Positions 1 through 11,075 of a DNA stretch of 64,000 bases are shown here, piece after piece. Every line of letters starts with the position of its first letter. The stretch's first letter is position 1. The DNA is from Methylobacterium symbioticum. Its GTDB lineage: Bacteria > Pseudomonadota > Alphaproteobacteria > Rhizobiales > Beijerinckiaceae. The position numbers were made by a program, and so were the translations under genes. Where the stretch lies: assembly GCF_902141845.1 (NCBI RefSeq), contig NZ_CABFPH010000012.1, forward strand, positions 27,620-91,619, in the 5' to 3' direction. The notes beneath the pieces were generated by a model. That model was not told where the DNA came from. It worked only from the letters and a program-made list of their open reading frames with translations, and searched no databases.

Positions 1-750
1 GTAGGGGTTCTCGCCGGTGCCGTCCCATAGGAAGCCGCCGGTCTCGATTGCGAGCCGCTTGACCGCCTCCCGCAGCGGATCGGGAGTCCGCCGCGAGACT
101 GTGACCACCAGACGACAGCCCATGTCTGCGAGCTTGCGCAGGTTGTCCACGAGGCGGCCCATATCCGCATTGCGGTAGCTGAGATGTCGGCTGTCGCCGC
201 CGATCAGCACCGCCACACGGGGCCGGCCGAGGCTGGCGAGGCGCGGGTCGGGCTTGGCACGGGCCGCCGCGAGCCGAGCGGCGGTGACGAGATGAGGAGC
301 AGTGAGCGTCGTGAAGACGTTAGGCCCGCGCAGGTCGTCGTAATCAGGTACCCAGATGAAGTCGGCGCTGTCGTGCCCGGTACGCGGGTCCTTGAGGAAA
401 GCCGTAAAGATCCGCCGGTCGGTGGTGCGGCGCATCGCGCGAAGATACGGCACCGAGCGGCGACCCGACGCGATGAGGATCTCGGGATAGGGACCCCGTA
501 GCGCGCCGTAGCGGCTGTGTGGGCCTTCGCGCGGGTCGATCGGGCCCCAGGGTGCCGTCCAGCCGAAGGGACCGTGGGCAGGCACGCGGCGCAGCTCGTA
601 GTCGAGCCCAAGTGTCTCAGCGATGCCAACGCACTGGTTCTCATCACCAGCCTTGCCGTCGGTGACGATCCAGGCACGCGTTCCGGTAAGGTCTGGGACC
701 GGCCGCTCGGCACCGCCGGTCGGGATCTCGCTACGCTCGGAAACGGACAT
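1..750 (-). CDS. Mitochondrial-fission ELM1-family protein (3' end off the window)
   Basis: An open frame reads from an ATG at 750 to the left edge without a stop, giving 250 residues of a protein whose C-terminus is missing. The N-terminal part carries WIVTDGKAGDENQC and the later part has AVLIGGDSRH, VTVSRRTPD and FLWDGTGENPY, which are typical of the ELM1/DUF1022 family related to glycosyltransferase-like folds. The bacterial role of the family is not established. Codons are less GC3-biased than in most of the window. Family assignment is firm; function is not. Confidence 0.85.
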   Translation of the reverse strand, partial: MSVSERSEIPTGGAERPVPDLTGTRAWIVTDGKAGDENQCVGIAETLGLDYELRRVPAHGPFGWTAPWGPIDPREGPHSRYGALRGPYPEILIASGRRSVPYLRAMRRTTDRRIFTAFLKDPRTGHDSADFIWVPDYDDLRGPNVFTTLTAPHLVTAARLAAARAKPDPRLASLGRPRVAVLIGGDSRHLSYRNADMGRLVDNLRKLADMGCRLVVTVSRRTPDPLREAVKRLAIETGGFLWDGTGENPY

Positions 751-955
751 CAGAGCCTGTCTGACCAAGATTGGCAGGGACCTGCCCGGAGAGCACCGCT
801 CATCCGCTCCGTCCCTCTTATCCTGAGTTGGCCGCGCAAGCGGGCCTCGAATGAGCCCTCAAGAGGTCTTGAGTCGCTCCGGCCGCCTCCTTCGAGGCTG
901 CGTCGCAGCATCCCAGCATAAGGTCGACGATAGGAGGGAGCGGGCAAACAGGCGC
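751..955. other. Intergenic spacer with degenerate palindromic repeat
   Basis: No gene is supported here. The stretch near 885-925 carries CTCCTTCGAGG followed by GCTGCGTCGCAGC, short self-complementary blocks. The element near 40060-40140 contains the related block CCTCGAAGGAG. They look like decayed copies of a dispersed intergenic palindrome of the kind common in Rhizobiales. The homology is judged by eye only. Confidence 0.35.
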
Positions 956-1513
956 TCAATTCAGCGGCAAATCGCGGCGCAGCCACTGGGCATAGATCTC
1001 CGCGATGGCCGCCACGCGGCGGCGCTCGGAGCCCGGCTCGTACCATGCGCCGCCGAAGCTCGACGGCGTCGCCGTGAGCTGCGTGTGGCGGCCAAGCACA
1101 GCGCCGCGCCGATCGACCAGTAGGGCCTCACCCTCTAGATAGTCATTTTGCATGCCCCCGCCGAAGCTACGGCTGCTGCTGCCGACATATTCGCGCAGGG
1201 ATAGGGCAGTGATCCGCACCACGAGGATCGGGCCCGGTCCGCCTATCCGATCGCGGAAGGTCCGGCGCAGGGCCTCCGTGAGATCGGCATGCAGAGCCGC
1301 GGCTTCGAGGCCTGCGCTGCGGGCGAGAAGCGGGCGCACATCCACCCGCACGTCGCCGAAGCGACCACCGGGCAGCGGCGGGAAGGCGTCTGGTACCATG
1401 CCCGTCTGCAGGGACTGCGCGACGGCCGAGCCGGCGGCGAGAACGGCCAAGCCGAGGGACAGGAGCCCCGCGGCTAGGAGGCCGGCGCGACGGCCGCAGC
1501 GATTGCCCATCAT
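956..1513 (-). CDS. Secreted hypothetical protein
   Basis: This encodes 185 residues. The start MMGNRCGRR is followed by a hydrophobic stretch ending in GSAVAQ, a clear Sec signal peptide with a likely AxA cleavage site near residue 32. The mature part is soluble and has a central strand/helix region (PILVVRITALSLREYV) followed by a Gly/Ser-rich turn. No family was recognised. It lies 11 bases downstream of the greA stop on the same strand and may be co-transcribed with it. A periplasmic location is inferred from the signal peptide. Confidence 0.7.
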   Translation of the reverse strand: MMGNRCGRRAGLLAAGLLSLGLAVLAAGSAVAQSLQTGMVPDAFPPLPGGRFGDVRVDVRPLLARSAGLEAAALHADLTEALRRTFRDRIGGPGPILVVRITALSLREYVGSSSRSFGGGMQNDYLEGEALLVDRRGAVLGRHTQLTATPSSFGGAWYEPGSERRRVAAIAEIYAQWLRRDLPLN

Positions 1514-1524
1514 GGTCGGAGACC

Positions 1525-2007
1525 TCAGCCGCGATACTCGACGCCGACGACCTCGTAGGACTTGCCGCCGCCCGGCGTCGTCACCTCGACAGTGTCGCCG
1601 ACACCTTTGCCGATCAGCGCCCGGGCGATGGGCGAGGTGATCGAGACGCGGCCGGAGCGCACGTCAGCCTCGGGCTCGCCGACGATCTGGTAGGTCTTCT
1701 CCTCCTCCGTGTCCTCGTCCAAGAGTTTCACGGTGGCGCCGAACTTGATCTTGCTGCCCGACAGCTTCGAGACGTCGATAATCTCGGCGCGCGAGATCAT
1801 GCTCTCCAGCTCCAAGACGCGGCCCTCGTTGTGGGACTGCGCCTCCTTGGCGGCGTGGTACTCGGCATTCTCCGAGAGGTCCCCGAGGGCGCGCGCCTCC
1901 GCGATTGCCTGGATGATGCGCTGGCGTTCCACCTGCTGACGGTGCTTCAGCTCCTCTTCTAGAGCAGCGAAGCCGCGGACCGTGATCGGAACCTTGTCTA
2001 TGCTCAT
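1525..2007 (-). CDS. greA: Transcription elongation factor GreA
   Basis: GreA restarts backtracked RNA polymerase by stimulating cleavage of the nascent RNA 3' end. The 160-residue product has the usual length. Its N-terminal coiled coil carries [14 protein letters not shown] and the conserved [12 protein letters not shown] tip with the acidic pair, and the C-terminal FKBP-like domain has [15 protein letters not shown] and a closing GGGKSYEVV. The ATG at 2007 (MSIDKVP) was chosen over an in-frame ATG five codons upstream because it matches the usual family start. It lies downstream of carB on the same strand, as in many alphaproteobacteria. Confidence 0.95.
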   Translation of the reverse strand: MSIDKVPITVRGFAALEEELKHRQQVERQRIIQAIAEARALGDLSENAEYHAAKEAQSHNEGRVLELESMISRAEIIDVSKLSGSKIKFGATVKLLDEDTEEEKTYQIVGEPEADVRSGRVSITSPIARALIGKGVGDTVEVTTPGGGKSYEVVGVEYRG

Positions 2008-2097
2008 CGTCTCACGCCACAATGAATAGGCCCGGTCGAGAGCGAGGCTCCCTCCGGGCCAGATGTCAGGCTCTGTGGTTCGCGGGCCGAGCCGGGC

Positions 2098-5571
<3,474 letters not shown>

Positions 5572-6094
5572 GGGTCGCCTTGAGAATGTCGCGGGCGCGC
5601 GCCCGGGCACGCATGACCCCGGAGCGGGGCCACGCGGGCGGGCGCAGCGGTCGAAATGTCGTTGGGGCGCGGGTTTACACGCGAGAGCCGGTGTTTGAAA
5701 AGGCCGCCGGGCTCAAGCCCCGGCCCCATGCACCGCCGGGTGCGCCGCGGACGGCGCGGGCCCTACCGATCGCGCCCCCGCCGCCGCCCGCTTCGAGAGG
5801 GGAAGCGGGAGAGCGAACAGGCGCAACCCCCCGCGAACACTGGCGAATGAACCAAACCTGAACCGCCCCTCGCCAGCGCGGGAACCCTGTGTTAACACCC
5901 CCGCGACCGGGCACTGGGGGGTTGACGGCTTCGCGGGATCACAGTCCAAGCACAGCCCCGCGGGCCAGGGGCCGCGGCGCGAGCGGTTTCACGCGGCTCG
6001 CGCGGCTCACGGCCGGTTCGGCAGGGCCCTCTCGGGCCCGAAGCGCCTTCACCACGACAGACGACGACAGACAAGAAGACGAGGACCGGAAACG
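5572..6094. other. Divergent carB/acpP intergenic region
   Basis: These 523 bases separate the 5' ends of carB (minus) and acpP (plus), so promoters for both should lie here. A TTGACG hexamer near 5920 is a possible -35 element for acpP but no convincing -10 follows. Short frames on either strand are low-complexity Arg/Pro/Ala readings of GC-rich DNA with no ribosome binding site, and I do not call them. No operator was recognised. Confidence 0.5.
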
Positions 6095-6334
6095 ATGAGC
6101 GATATCGCTGAGCGCGTGAAGAAGATCGTCGTCGAGCACCTGGGCGTCGAGCCCGAGAAGGTGGTCGAGGGAGCCAACTTCATCGACGACCTCGGCGCCG
6201 ACAGCCTCGACACCGTCGAGCTGGTCATGGCCTTCGAGGAGGAGTTCAACGTCGAGATCCCGGACGATGCCGCCGAGACCATCCAGACGGTCGGGGACGC
6301 GGTGAAGTTCCTGGAGAAGAACTCGGCCGCCTGA
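6095..6334 (+). CDS. acpP: Acyl carrier protein
   Basis: This 79-residue acidic protein carries growing acyl chains on a phosphopantetheine arm during fatty acid synthesis. The attachment motif GADSLDT is present, with the modified serine at residue 37, within the four-helix ACP pattern (helix [12 protein letters not shown], helix [16 protein letters not shown]). The start is preceded by a GAGGACCGG Shine-Dalgarno region. fabF lies 86 bases downstream, the standard alphaproteobacterial arrangement. A GC-rich hairpin sits between the two genes. Confidence 0.97.
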   Translation: MSDIAERVKKIVVEHLGVEPEKVVEGANFIDDLGADSLDTVELVMAFEEEFNVEIPDDAAETIQTVGDAVKFLEKNSAA

Positions 6335-6356
6335 GGCGCCGGGCCTACAAAAATCG

Positions 6357-6389
6357 CGGCGCGGACGGGGCCAATCGCCCCGCGCGCCG
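6357..6389 (+). terminator. Hairpin between acpP and fabF
   Basis: CGGCGCG pairs with CGCGCCG and the inner CGGGG pairs with CCCCG across a short loop, followed by TTATTCGTTTT. This resembles a partial intrinsic terminator that could make acpP mRNA more abundant than fabF mRNA. The stem has a small bulge and the U tract is interrupted, so attenuation is inferred. Confidence 0.45.
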
Positions 6390-6420
6390 TTATTCGTTTT
6401 GAGACGAACGGGATATTGCG

Positions 6421-7680
6421 ATGCGGCGGGTGGTCGTCACGGGTCTCGGCATGGTCACGCCGCTCGGCAGCGGTGTCGAGCACGTCTGGAGCCGTCTGAT
6501 CGCGGGCGATAGCGGGGCGGCCAAGGTCTCCTCCTTCGAGACCGACGATCTCGCCTGCAAGATCGCCTGCCAGATCCCCCTCGGGGACGGCAGCGACGGC
6601 ACCTTCAACCCCGACGCCTATCTCGAGGTGAAGGAGCAGCGGAAGGTCGATCCCTTCATCGTCTACGCCATGGCCGCCGCCACCCAGGCGCTCGACGACG
6701 CCGACTGGCACCCGAAGAGCCACGAGGACCAGTGCGCCACGGGCGTGCTCGTCGGCTCCGGCATCGGCGGCATCGGCGGCATCTACGACGCCTCGATCAC
6801 GCTGCACGAGAAGGGCCCGCGCCGCGTCTCGCCCTTCTTCATCCCGGGCCGCATCATCAACCTGGCCTCGGGCCAGATCTCGATCGCGCACGGGCTGAAG
6901 GGCCCGAACCACGCGGTCGTCACCGCCTGCTCCACCGGCGCCCACGCCATCGGCGACGCGGCCCGTCTGATCGCCTTCGGCGATGCCGACGTGATGGTGG
7001 CGGGCGGCGCCGAATCACCGGTCAACCGCCTCTCGCTCGCGGGCTTCGCCGCCTGCCGCGCCCTCTCCACCGGCTTCAACGAGGCGCCGACCAAGGCCTC
7101 CCGCCCCTACGACAAGGACCGCGACGGCTTCGTGATGGGCGAGGGCGCGGGCGTGGTGGTGCTGGAGGAATACGAGCACGCCAAGGCGCGCGGCGCCAAG
7201 ATCTATGCCGAGGTGATCGGCTACGGCCTCTCGGGCGACGCCTACCACATCACCTCGCCCTCCCCGGACGGCGACGGCGCCTATCGCTGCATGACGGCCG
7301 CCGTGAAGCGCGCCGGCATCAGCCCGTCCGAGATCGACTACATCAACGCCCACGGCACCTCGACGCCCATGGGCGACGAGCTGGAGCTGAAGGCCGTGGA
7401 GCGTCTGCTCGGCGATTCGGCCGCCAAGGCCTCGATGTCCTCCACCAAGTCGGCCATCGGGCACCTGCTCGGCGCCGCGGGCGCCGTGGAGGCGATCTTC
7501 TCGATCCTCACCATCCGCGACGGCGTGCTGCCGCCGACCCTCAACCTCGACAATCCCAGCGTCGAGACCCAGATCGACCTCGTCCCGCACGAGGCGAAGC
7601 GGAAGCGGGTCGATGTGGCTCTGTCGAATTCTTTTGGATTCGGTGGGACGAATGCGTCGCTGGTGATGCGGCGGGTGTAG
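6421..7680 (+). CDS. fabF: Beta-ketoacyl-ACP synthase II
   Basis: FabF condenses malonyl-ACP with acyl-ACP in fatty acid elongation. The 419 residues are full length. The catalytic triad is visible: Cys170 in TACSTGAH, His311 in NAHGTSTPMGD and His348 in SAIGHLLGAAG. The C-terminal SNSFGFGGTNA glycine loop is intact. It follows acpP. Codons are strongly GC3-biased until about 7610, but the last 20 or so codons (GCT, AAT, TCT, TTT, GGA, GGT) are not, and the AT-rich HEPN island begins directly after the stop. A downstream mltG, common after fabF in other alphaproteobacteria, is absent here. Confidence 0.97.
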   Translation: MRRVVVTGLGMVTPLGSGVEHVWSRLIAGDSGAAKVSSFETDDLACKIACQIPLGDGSDGTFNPDAYLEVKEQRKVDPFIVYAMAAATQALDDADWHPKSHEDQCATGVLVGSGIGGIGGIYDASITLHEKGPRRVSPFFIPGRIINLASGQISIAHGLKGPNHAVVTACSTGAHAIGDAARLIAFGDADVMVAGGAESPVNRLSLAGFAACRALSTGFNEAPTKASRPYDKDRDGFVMGEGAGVVVLEEYEHAKARGAKIYAEVIGYGLSGDAYHITSPSPDGDGAYRCMTAAVKRAGISPSEIDYINAHGTSTPMGDELELKAVERLLGDSAAKASMSSTKSAIGHLLGAAGAVEAIFSILTIRDGVLPPTLNLDNPSVETQIDLVPHEAKRKRVDVALSNSFGFGGTNASLVMRRV

Positions 7681-7722
7681 TCGGAACCCGACACTAATAA
7701 CGTGCAGAGATTGTGGAAACGC

Positions 7723-7769
7723 TGCAAGGAAAGGCGGGCGGCCGACTTCACCGCTTGCGCTTTCTTGCA
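7723..7769. repeat. Imperfect inverted repeat upstream of the HEPN island genes
   Basis: TGCAAGGAAAGGCG at 7723-7736 is nearly complementary to CGCTTTCTTGCA at 7758-7769. The right arm overlaps the proposed promoter of the island operon. It could be an operator for autoregulation or a weak fabF terminator. The pairing is seen directly; the role is inferred. Confidence 0.35.
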
Positions 7770-7783
7770 ACGCTAGATTAATT
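7755..7783 (+). promoter_or_regulatory. Candidate sigma70-type promoter of the DUF5343-HEPN operon
   Basis: TTGCGC at 7755-7760 and TTAATT at 7778-7783 are separated by 17 bases, the ideal spacing. Transcription would start near 7790, placing the Shine-Dalgarno hairpin at the extreme 5' end of the mRNA. It is a prediction by eye. Confidence 0.35.
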
Positions 7784-7786
7784 TCT

Positions 7787-7807
7787 CACCTCCTGTCGCG
7801 GGAGGTG
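7787..7807 (+). promoter_or_regulatory. Perfect stem-loop burying the Shine-Dalgarno of the DUF5343 gene
   Basis: CACCTCC (7787-7793) is perfectly complementary to GGAGGTG (7801-7807) across the seven-base loop TGTCGCG. The right arm contains the GGAGG ribosome binding site of the GTG start at 7813. When folded, the site is inaccessible, so translation of the island operon should be held down unless the 5' end of the RNA is opened, bound or cleaved. Confidence 0.6.
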
Positions 7808-7812
7808 TTTGA

Positions 7813-8526
7813 GTGGCTGCACGAACAAAAGCGAGCGCAACTCCGGCTGAACAAGAACCAGCTATTCCAGCCGAAAAGTCGCCTAAATCTCCGAAACCCA
7901 GGCGGGAAATTCCTGGGAGTTTTACTTACACCACCTCATTTGGCACTTTAAAGCGCGCGTTGGACGGAATAACGGTCGCCGAGAGGCCCGACAAGTTTTC
8001 CAGCGATTTCATGGCTACTGTTCTTAAAGTGACTGGTGGTTCAGCCAAACCGATCCCACCTATTTTGAAAAGAATGGTATTCCTAAGTTCTGACGGAAAT
8101 CCAACTGAATTGTACTCCAAATTTAAGTCCGAAAATAATCGAAGTGGTGCAGCACTGGATGGCCTTAAGAGGGGTTTTCCGGAAATATTCCGGCATAACG
8201 ATTACGCTCACCGCGCAACGAAAGAAGAAATAGTCGATTTAATCGTACAAATTACTGGGCTCAACAAGAAAGATCAGATTGTTAATGCTACCTCTGGTAC
8301 TTTCGAGGCGATCAGAAGTTTCGTAAATAAAGACCAGCCGTCTACCTCTCAAATAGAATCGAACACTGCACCTGCGGATGCGATACCACTTTCGAACGGA
8401 CCTACACTTAATGGAGGCAGCGAGATAAATCTTGCATACAATATAAATATTATTCTTCCAGAATCGACAAACATACAAGTATTTAATGCGATATTTCAAA
8501 GTCTGAAGAACAATTTGCTGAGGTGA
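7813..8526 (+). CDS. DUF5343-family protein, first gene of HEPN island
   Basis: This encodes 237 residues from a GTG start preceded by GGAGG seven bases away. The first 30 residues are a Lys/Pro/Ala-rich tail. From about residue 37 (GSFTYTTSFGTLKRAL) to about 175 the sequence matches my recollection of DUF5343, including PILKRMVFLSSDGNPTELY, ALDGLKRGFPEIF and the following AHRATKEEIVDLI. The C-terminus (YNINIILPES ... VFNAIFQSLKNNLL) resembles a short alpha/beta tail that recurs in such proteins. DUF5343 has no assigned activity. The gene is AT-rich and weakly codon-biased compared with its neighbours, and ends three bases before the HEPN gene. It may be a sensor or antitoxin for the HEPN partner, which is inference. 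Confidence 0.75.
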   Translation: MAARTKASATPAEQEPAIPAEKSPKSPKPRREIPGSFTYTTSFGTLKRALDGITVAERPDKFSSDFMATVLKVTGGSAKPIPPILKRMVFLSSDGNPTELYSKFKSENNRSGAALDGLKRGFPEIFRHNDYAHRATKEEIVDLIVQITGLNKKDQIVNATSGTFEAIRSFVNKDQPSTSQIESNTAPADAIPLSNGPTLNGGSEINLAYNINIILPESTNIQVFNAIFQSLKNNLLR

Positions 8527-8529
8527 AAT

Positions 8530-9117
8530 ATGATCAAAGTCGTTGAATTATTCACATTGAAGAATTCCGCAATAAGTTCTGAAATAAGGGACATACTCAA
8601 AGAACACTCATTCTCCAACCAGAGAGGTGCTGTAGAGATAGCAACAGACAAACTTGTCGAAGAACATCTGAAACAAGTTGATGAACGCATTCGCAGAAAT
8701 GCAGATAGAATGTCTGAGTTCTACAAGATGTTCTATGTTTTAGAAAACGACATAAGAGACTTGGTGCAAGATACCCTCGAAACATCGAGTGGATCAGCCT
8801 GGTGGGAAAATCTAACTCCACAGAATGTAAAAGAAAACGCAAGGAAAAACCGCGATCGCGAATCAAATGAGGGTCTTGCCCCAAGATCCAGCAGAATAAT
8901 TGATTATACCACCTTTGGAGAGTTAGGCGAGATAATAAGCGCAAATTGGGATATTTTTTCTGGCGTATTTGGAGGCGTTGATAAAAATCGCGTTCTCCGA
9001 GTGATAAACAGGCTTAACCTTGTCCGAGGTCCAATCGCTCATTGTGGCCTGTTGGATGAAGAGGAAATAGTTCGCCTGAAGTTAACAATAAGAGATTGGT
9101 ACAAGCTCGCGAGTTGA
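8530..9117 (+). CDS. Swt1-type HEPN-domain protein, putative ribonuclease
   Basis: The product has 195 residues. The C-terminal half (about 85-190) reads as a Swt1-type HEPN domain: a WWENLTPQNVKENARKNR entry, then DYTTFGELGEII and FGGVDKNRVLRVINRLNLVRGPIAHC. The last segment contains the HEPN nuclease motif R-x4-H (Arg166, His171). HEPN proteins with this motif are commonly metal-independent RNases in toxin-antitoxin and anti-phage systems. The N-terminal 80 residues are helical and charged and may pair with the partner. The Shine-Dalgarno GAGGTG lies in the last codons of the DUF5343 gene, so the two are translationally coupled. Codon use is foreign-looking. Confidence 0.75.
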   Translation: MIKVVELFTLKNSAISSEIRDILKEHSFSNQRGAVEIATDKLVEEHLKQVDERIRRNADRMSEFYKMFYVLENDIRDLVQDTLETSSGSAWWENLTPQNVKENARKNRDRESNEGLAPRSSRIIDYTTFGELGEIISANWDIFSGVFGGVDKNRVLRVINRLNLVRGPIAHCGLLDEEEIVRLKLTIRDWYKLAS

Positions 9118-9145
9118 ACTCTCTTTCGCTTCATTTCTGAAGCCG

Positions 9146-9841
9146 TTACCACCCCCTTCGCTCCCCCTCCCCCGGCACCCGCCCCTGCGGCGTGAGCCCG
9201 TCGATCACCTGCGGCAGCACCTGGGCGAGCTGTGTGAGCAGCGTGTCGCGGTTCAACCCCGTGGCCCGCTCCAAGGTGCCGAGCGTGTCGGGGCCAAGGG
9301 CCTGGGCGAGCTGGTTCGGCTGCACCGAGCGGTTCTGGCCGTGGCCCACCCAGGATTCGATCACGTCGCCGAGGCCGCTGTTGCGAAACCCCTCGATCAG
9401 GCCGTCGAGGCCGCCGAGATCGGGCCGGTCCTCCGGCTCGCGGCCGAGATGGGCGTAGGGGCCGGCGCCGGGATCGCGGCCCGGCGCGTCGCCGGGGCCG
9501 TCGAGCATGCCGGAGAGGTCGCTGAAATCGCCGGGGGGCAGCGGGGCGTCGCGGCGGGCGCCGTCCTGGTCCCAGCCGCCGGAGCCGGGCACGTCGCGGC
9601 CATAGGGGCCGGCCTCCGGATGCGGGCGGCCGGGCTCCGAGCGGTCGGCATCCGGGCCGGGCTCGCCAGCGTGTCCGCGCCCGAAGATGTCGCCGAAGCC
9701 GCCGCTGGCGCCCTTGGCGAGGAGCAGCATCAGCAGCGCCTTGACCAGCGGCGACATGGCGCTGCCGCCTCGGGCGCCGCCCTGCCCGCCGCCGAGCACC
9801 TGACCGAGCACGCCGCCGATCACCGAATCGAGCAGTCCCAT
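9146..9841 (-). CDS. YidB/DUF937-family protein
   Basis: This encodes 231 residues from an ATG at 9841 with GGAGGA seven bases upstream; a longer frame upstream lacks this support. The N-terminus (MGLLDSVIGGVLGQVLGG) and the C-terminal region (VESWVGHGQN ... LGTLERATGLNRDTLLTQLAQVLPQVIDGLTPQG) are typical of the DUF937/YidB family. Between them is a long, probably disordered Gly/Pro/Asp-rich linker (about 60-150). The family role is unknown. It faces the HEPN island tail to tail. Confidence 0.8.
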   Translation of the reverse strand: MGLLDSVIGGVLGQVLGGGQGGARGGSAMSPLVKALLMLLLAKGASGGFGDIFGRGHAGEPGPDADRSEPGRPHPEAGPYGRDVPGSGGWDQDGARRDAPLPPGDFSDLSGMLDGPGDAPGRDPGAGPYAHLGREPEDRPDLGGLDGLIEGFRNSGLGDVIESWVGHGQNRSVQPNQLAQALGPDTLGTLERATGLNRDTLLTQLAQVLPQVIDGLTPQGRVPGEGERRGW

Positions 9842-9994
9842 GCCATCCTCCCGCCGGGGCCCCGACCGGCCCGGTGCGGTTAACGGTTCGGCCCGGCAGC
9901 GGGTTGCGTGGCGGCGGTCGCGGCCGGATCGGCGCGGGCCGGCGGGCTCGCCCGCCAACCTCACGGCCGCTCGGCCGATCGGATTAGACCTTCG

Positions 9995-10013
9995 GGCCTA
10001 GTCCCGGCCTAGT
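9995..10013. promoter_or_regulatory. Tandem GGCCTAGT direct repeat
   Basis: GGCCTAGT occurs at 9995-10002 and again at 10006-10013, an 11-base period, about one helical turn. It lies between the divergent YidB-like and response-regulator genes, so it could be a binding site for the NarL-type regulator itself. Binding is inferred. Confidence 0.35.
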
Positions 10014-10388
10014 GCTTATGCAGCGCGGCCTTGGAGGAACGGTTGTTCCGGGTGCGTCGTTCGATCAACGAGCTTCGCCGTAACCCCGGCCGGTCGGCGC
10101 GCCGATCGGCCAAGAAGGGGGCGTCGCGGCTTCCACGGCGCCCGGGTGCCCGCGACGGGGTGGGTGGGCGCCGCATCACCGCCGAGGGGAGGCCCAGCCC
10201 GTGGATGCGATGCCGTCAGACGTCCGAGCCATCGCTCCGCTCCGCCATCCCCATGCCCAGGAGCCTGACCCTCCGGAATCGCCGGGCGCATCCGGCCGGC
10301 GCTGATCCGGCGCCGCCGCGGAGCCGGCGCGTCCCGCCCGGATCCGCGCCTCCCGAGGGGTCCACGTAGCGACAGGAACTCGTTCGGC
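10014..10388. other. Spacer upstream of the response regulator
   Basis: A 112-codon frame exists on the plus strand (10031-10369), but it is Arg/Pro-rich, lacks a ribosome binding site and resembles no protein I know, so it is not called. No other structure was recognised. Confidence 0.4.
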
Positions 10389-11069
10389 ATGTACCCTGTT
10401 CCGACCGACAGCACCCCCACGCTTCTGCTTGCCGACAGCCAACCCATCTACCTGCTCGGCCTGCGCATGGTGGTCGACGACCTCGCCGGCTACGACCTGA
10501 TCCACGAGGCGCATACGAGCGCCGAGATCCTCGACGTCGCCCACCGGGTGCGGCCCGACATCGCGATCATCGACATCGCCGCGCCGGGCATGCGGGGCCT
10601 CGCCACCCTGCGCCATCTCCGGCACGAGGCGCCCGCCATGCAGGTGGTGGTGACGAGCCTGCAGGACGCGCCGAGCTTCGTGCGCGAGACGGTGCAGGCC
10701 GGCGCCCGCGCCTTCGTCTCCAAGCGCTCGCCGCCGGATTGCCTGCTCCAGGCCCTGCACGCGGTGCGCAGCGGCGGCTTCTACCTCGACCCGTCGGTCG
10801 CCACCGACATGATCGTGGCCGGGTTCGGCCCGCGCACCCGCCGCGGCCAGCCCCGCGGCACCCTGACCCTGACCGACCGCGAGCGCGAGGTCTTCCGCCT
10901 GATCGCCCTCGGCTACACCAACAAGGAGGTGGCCGGGCAGCTCGGCCTCACCGCCAAATCGGTGGAGACCTACAAGAGCCGGGCGAGCGGCAAGCTCGAC
11001 ATCTACAGCCGCTCGAAGATCGTCCAGTACGCCGCCCTGCAGGGCTGGTTCAACGAGATGGGGGCGTGA
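10389..11069 (+). CDS. NarL/FixJ-type LuxR-family response regulator
   Basis: This encodes 226 residues. The receiver domain (about 10-125) carries LLLADSQPIYL, the phosphoacceptor Asp62 in IAIIDIAAPGMRG, the conserved hydroxyl residue in VVVTSL and the Lys in FVSKRSP. The output domain is a LuxR-type helix-turn-helix (LTDREREVFRLIALGYTNKE, TAKSVETYKSR, KLDIYSRSKIV). No sensor kinase is encoded nearby, so it is an orphan. A tandem repeat 380 bases upstream may be its own operator. The target genes cannot be told from the sequence. Confidence 0.9.
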   Translation: MYPVPTDSTPTLLLADSQPIYLLGLRMVVDDLAGYDLIHEAHTSAEILDVAHRVRPDIAIIDIAAPGMRGLATLRHLRHEAPAMQVVVTSLQDAPSFVRETVQAGARAFVSKRSPPDCLLQALHAVRSGGFYLDPSVATDMIVAGFGPRTRRGQPRGTLTLTDREREVFRLIALGYTNKEVAGQLGLTAKSVETYKSRASGKLDIYSRSKIVQYAALQGWFNEMGA

Positions 11070-11075
11070 CCCCCC

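Noticed and set aside
7681..9120. Insertion sequence, prophage or integrative element carrying the HEPN pair
   Set aside because: No transposase, integrase, terminal repeats, target duplication or tRNA attachment site was seen around the island.
10031..10369. A 112-codon frame upstream of the response regulator
   Set aside because: Arg/Pro/Ser-rich low complexity, no Shine-Dalgarno, no recognisable fold; it lies in a divergent promoter region.
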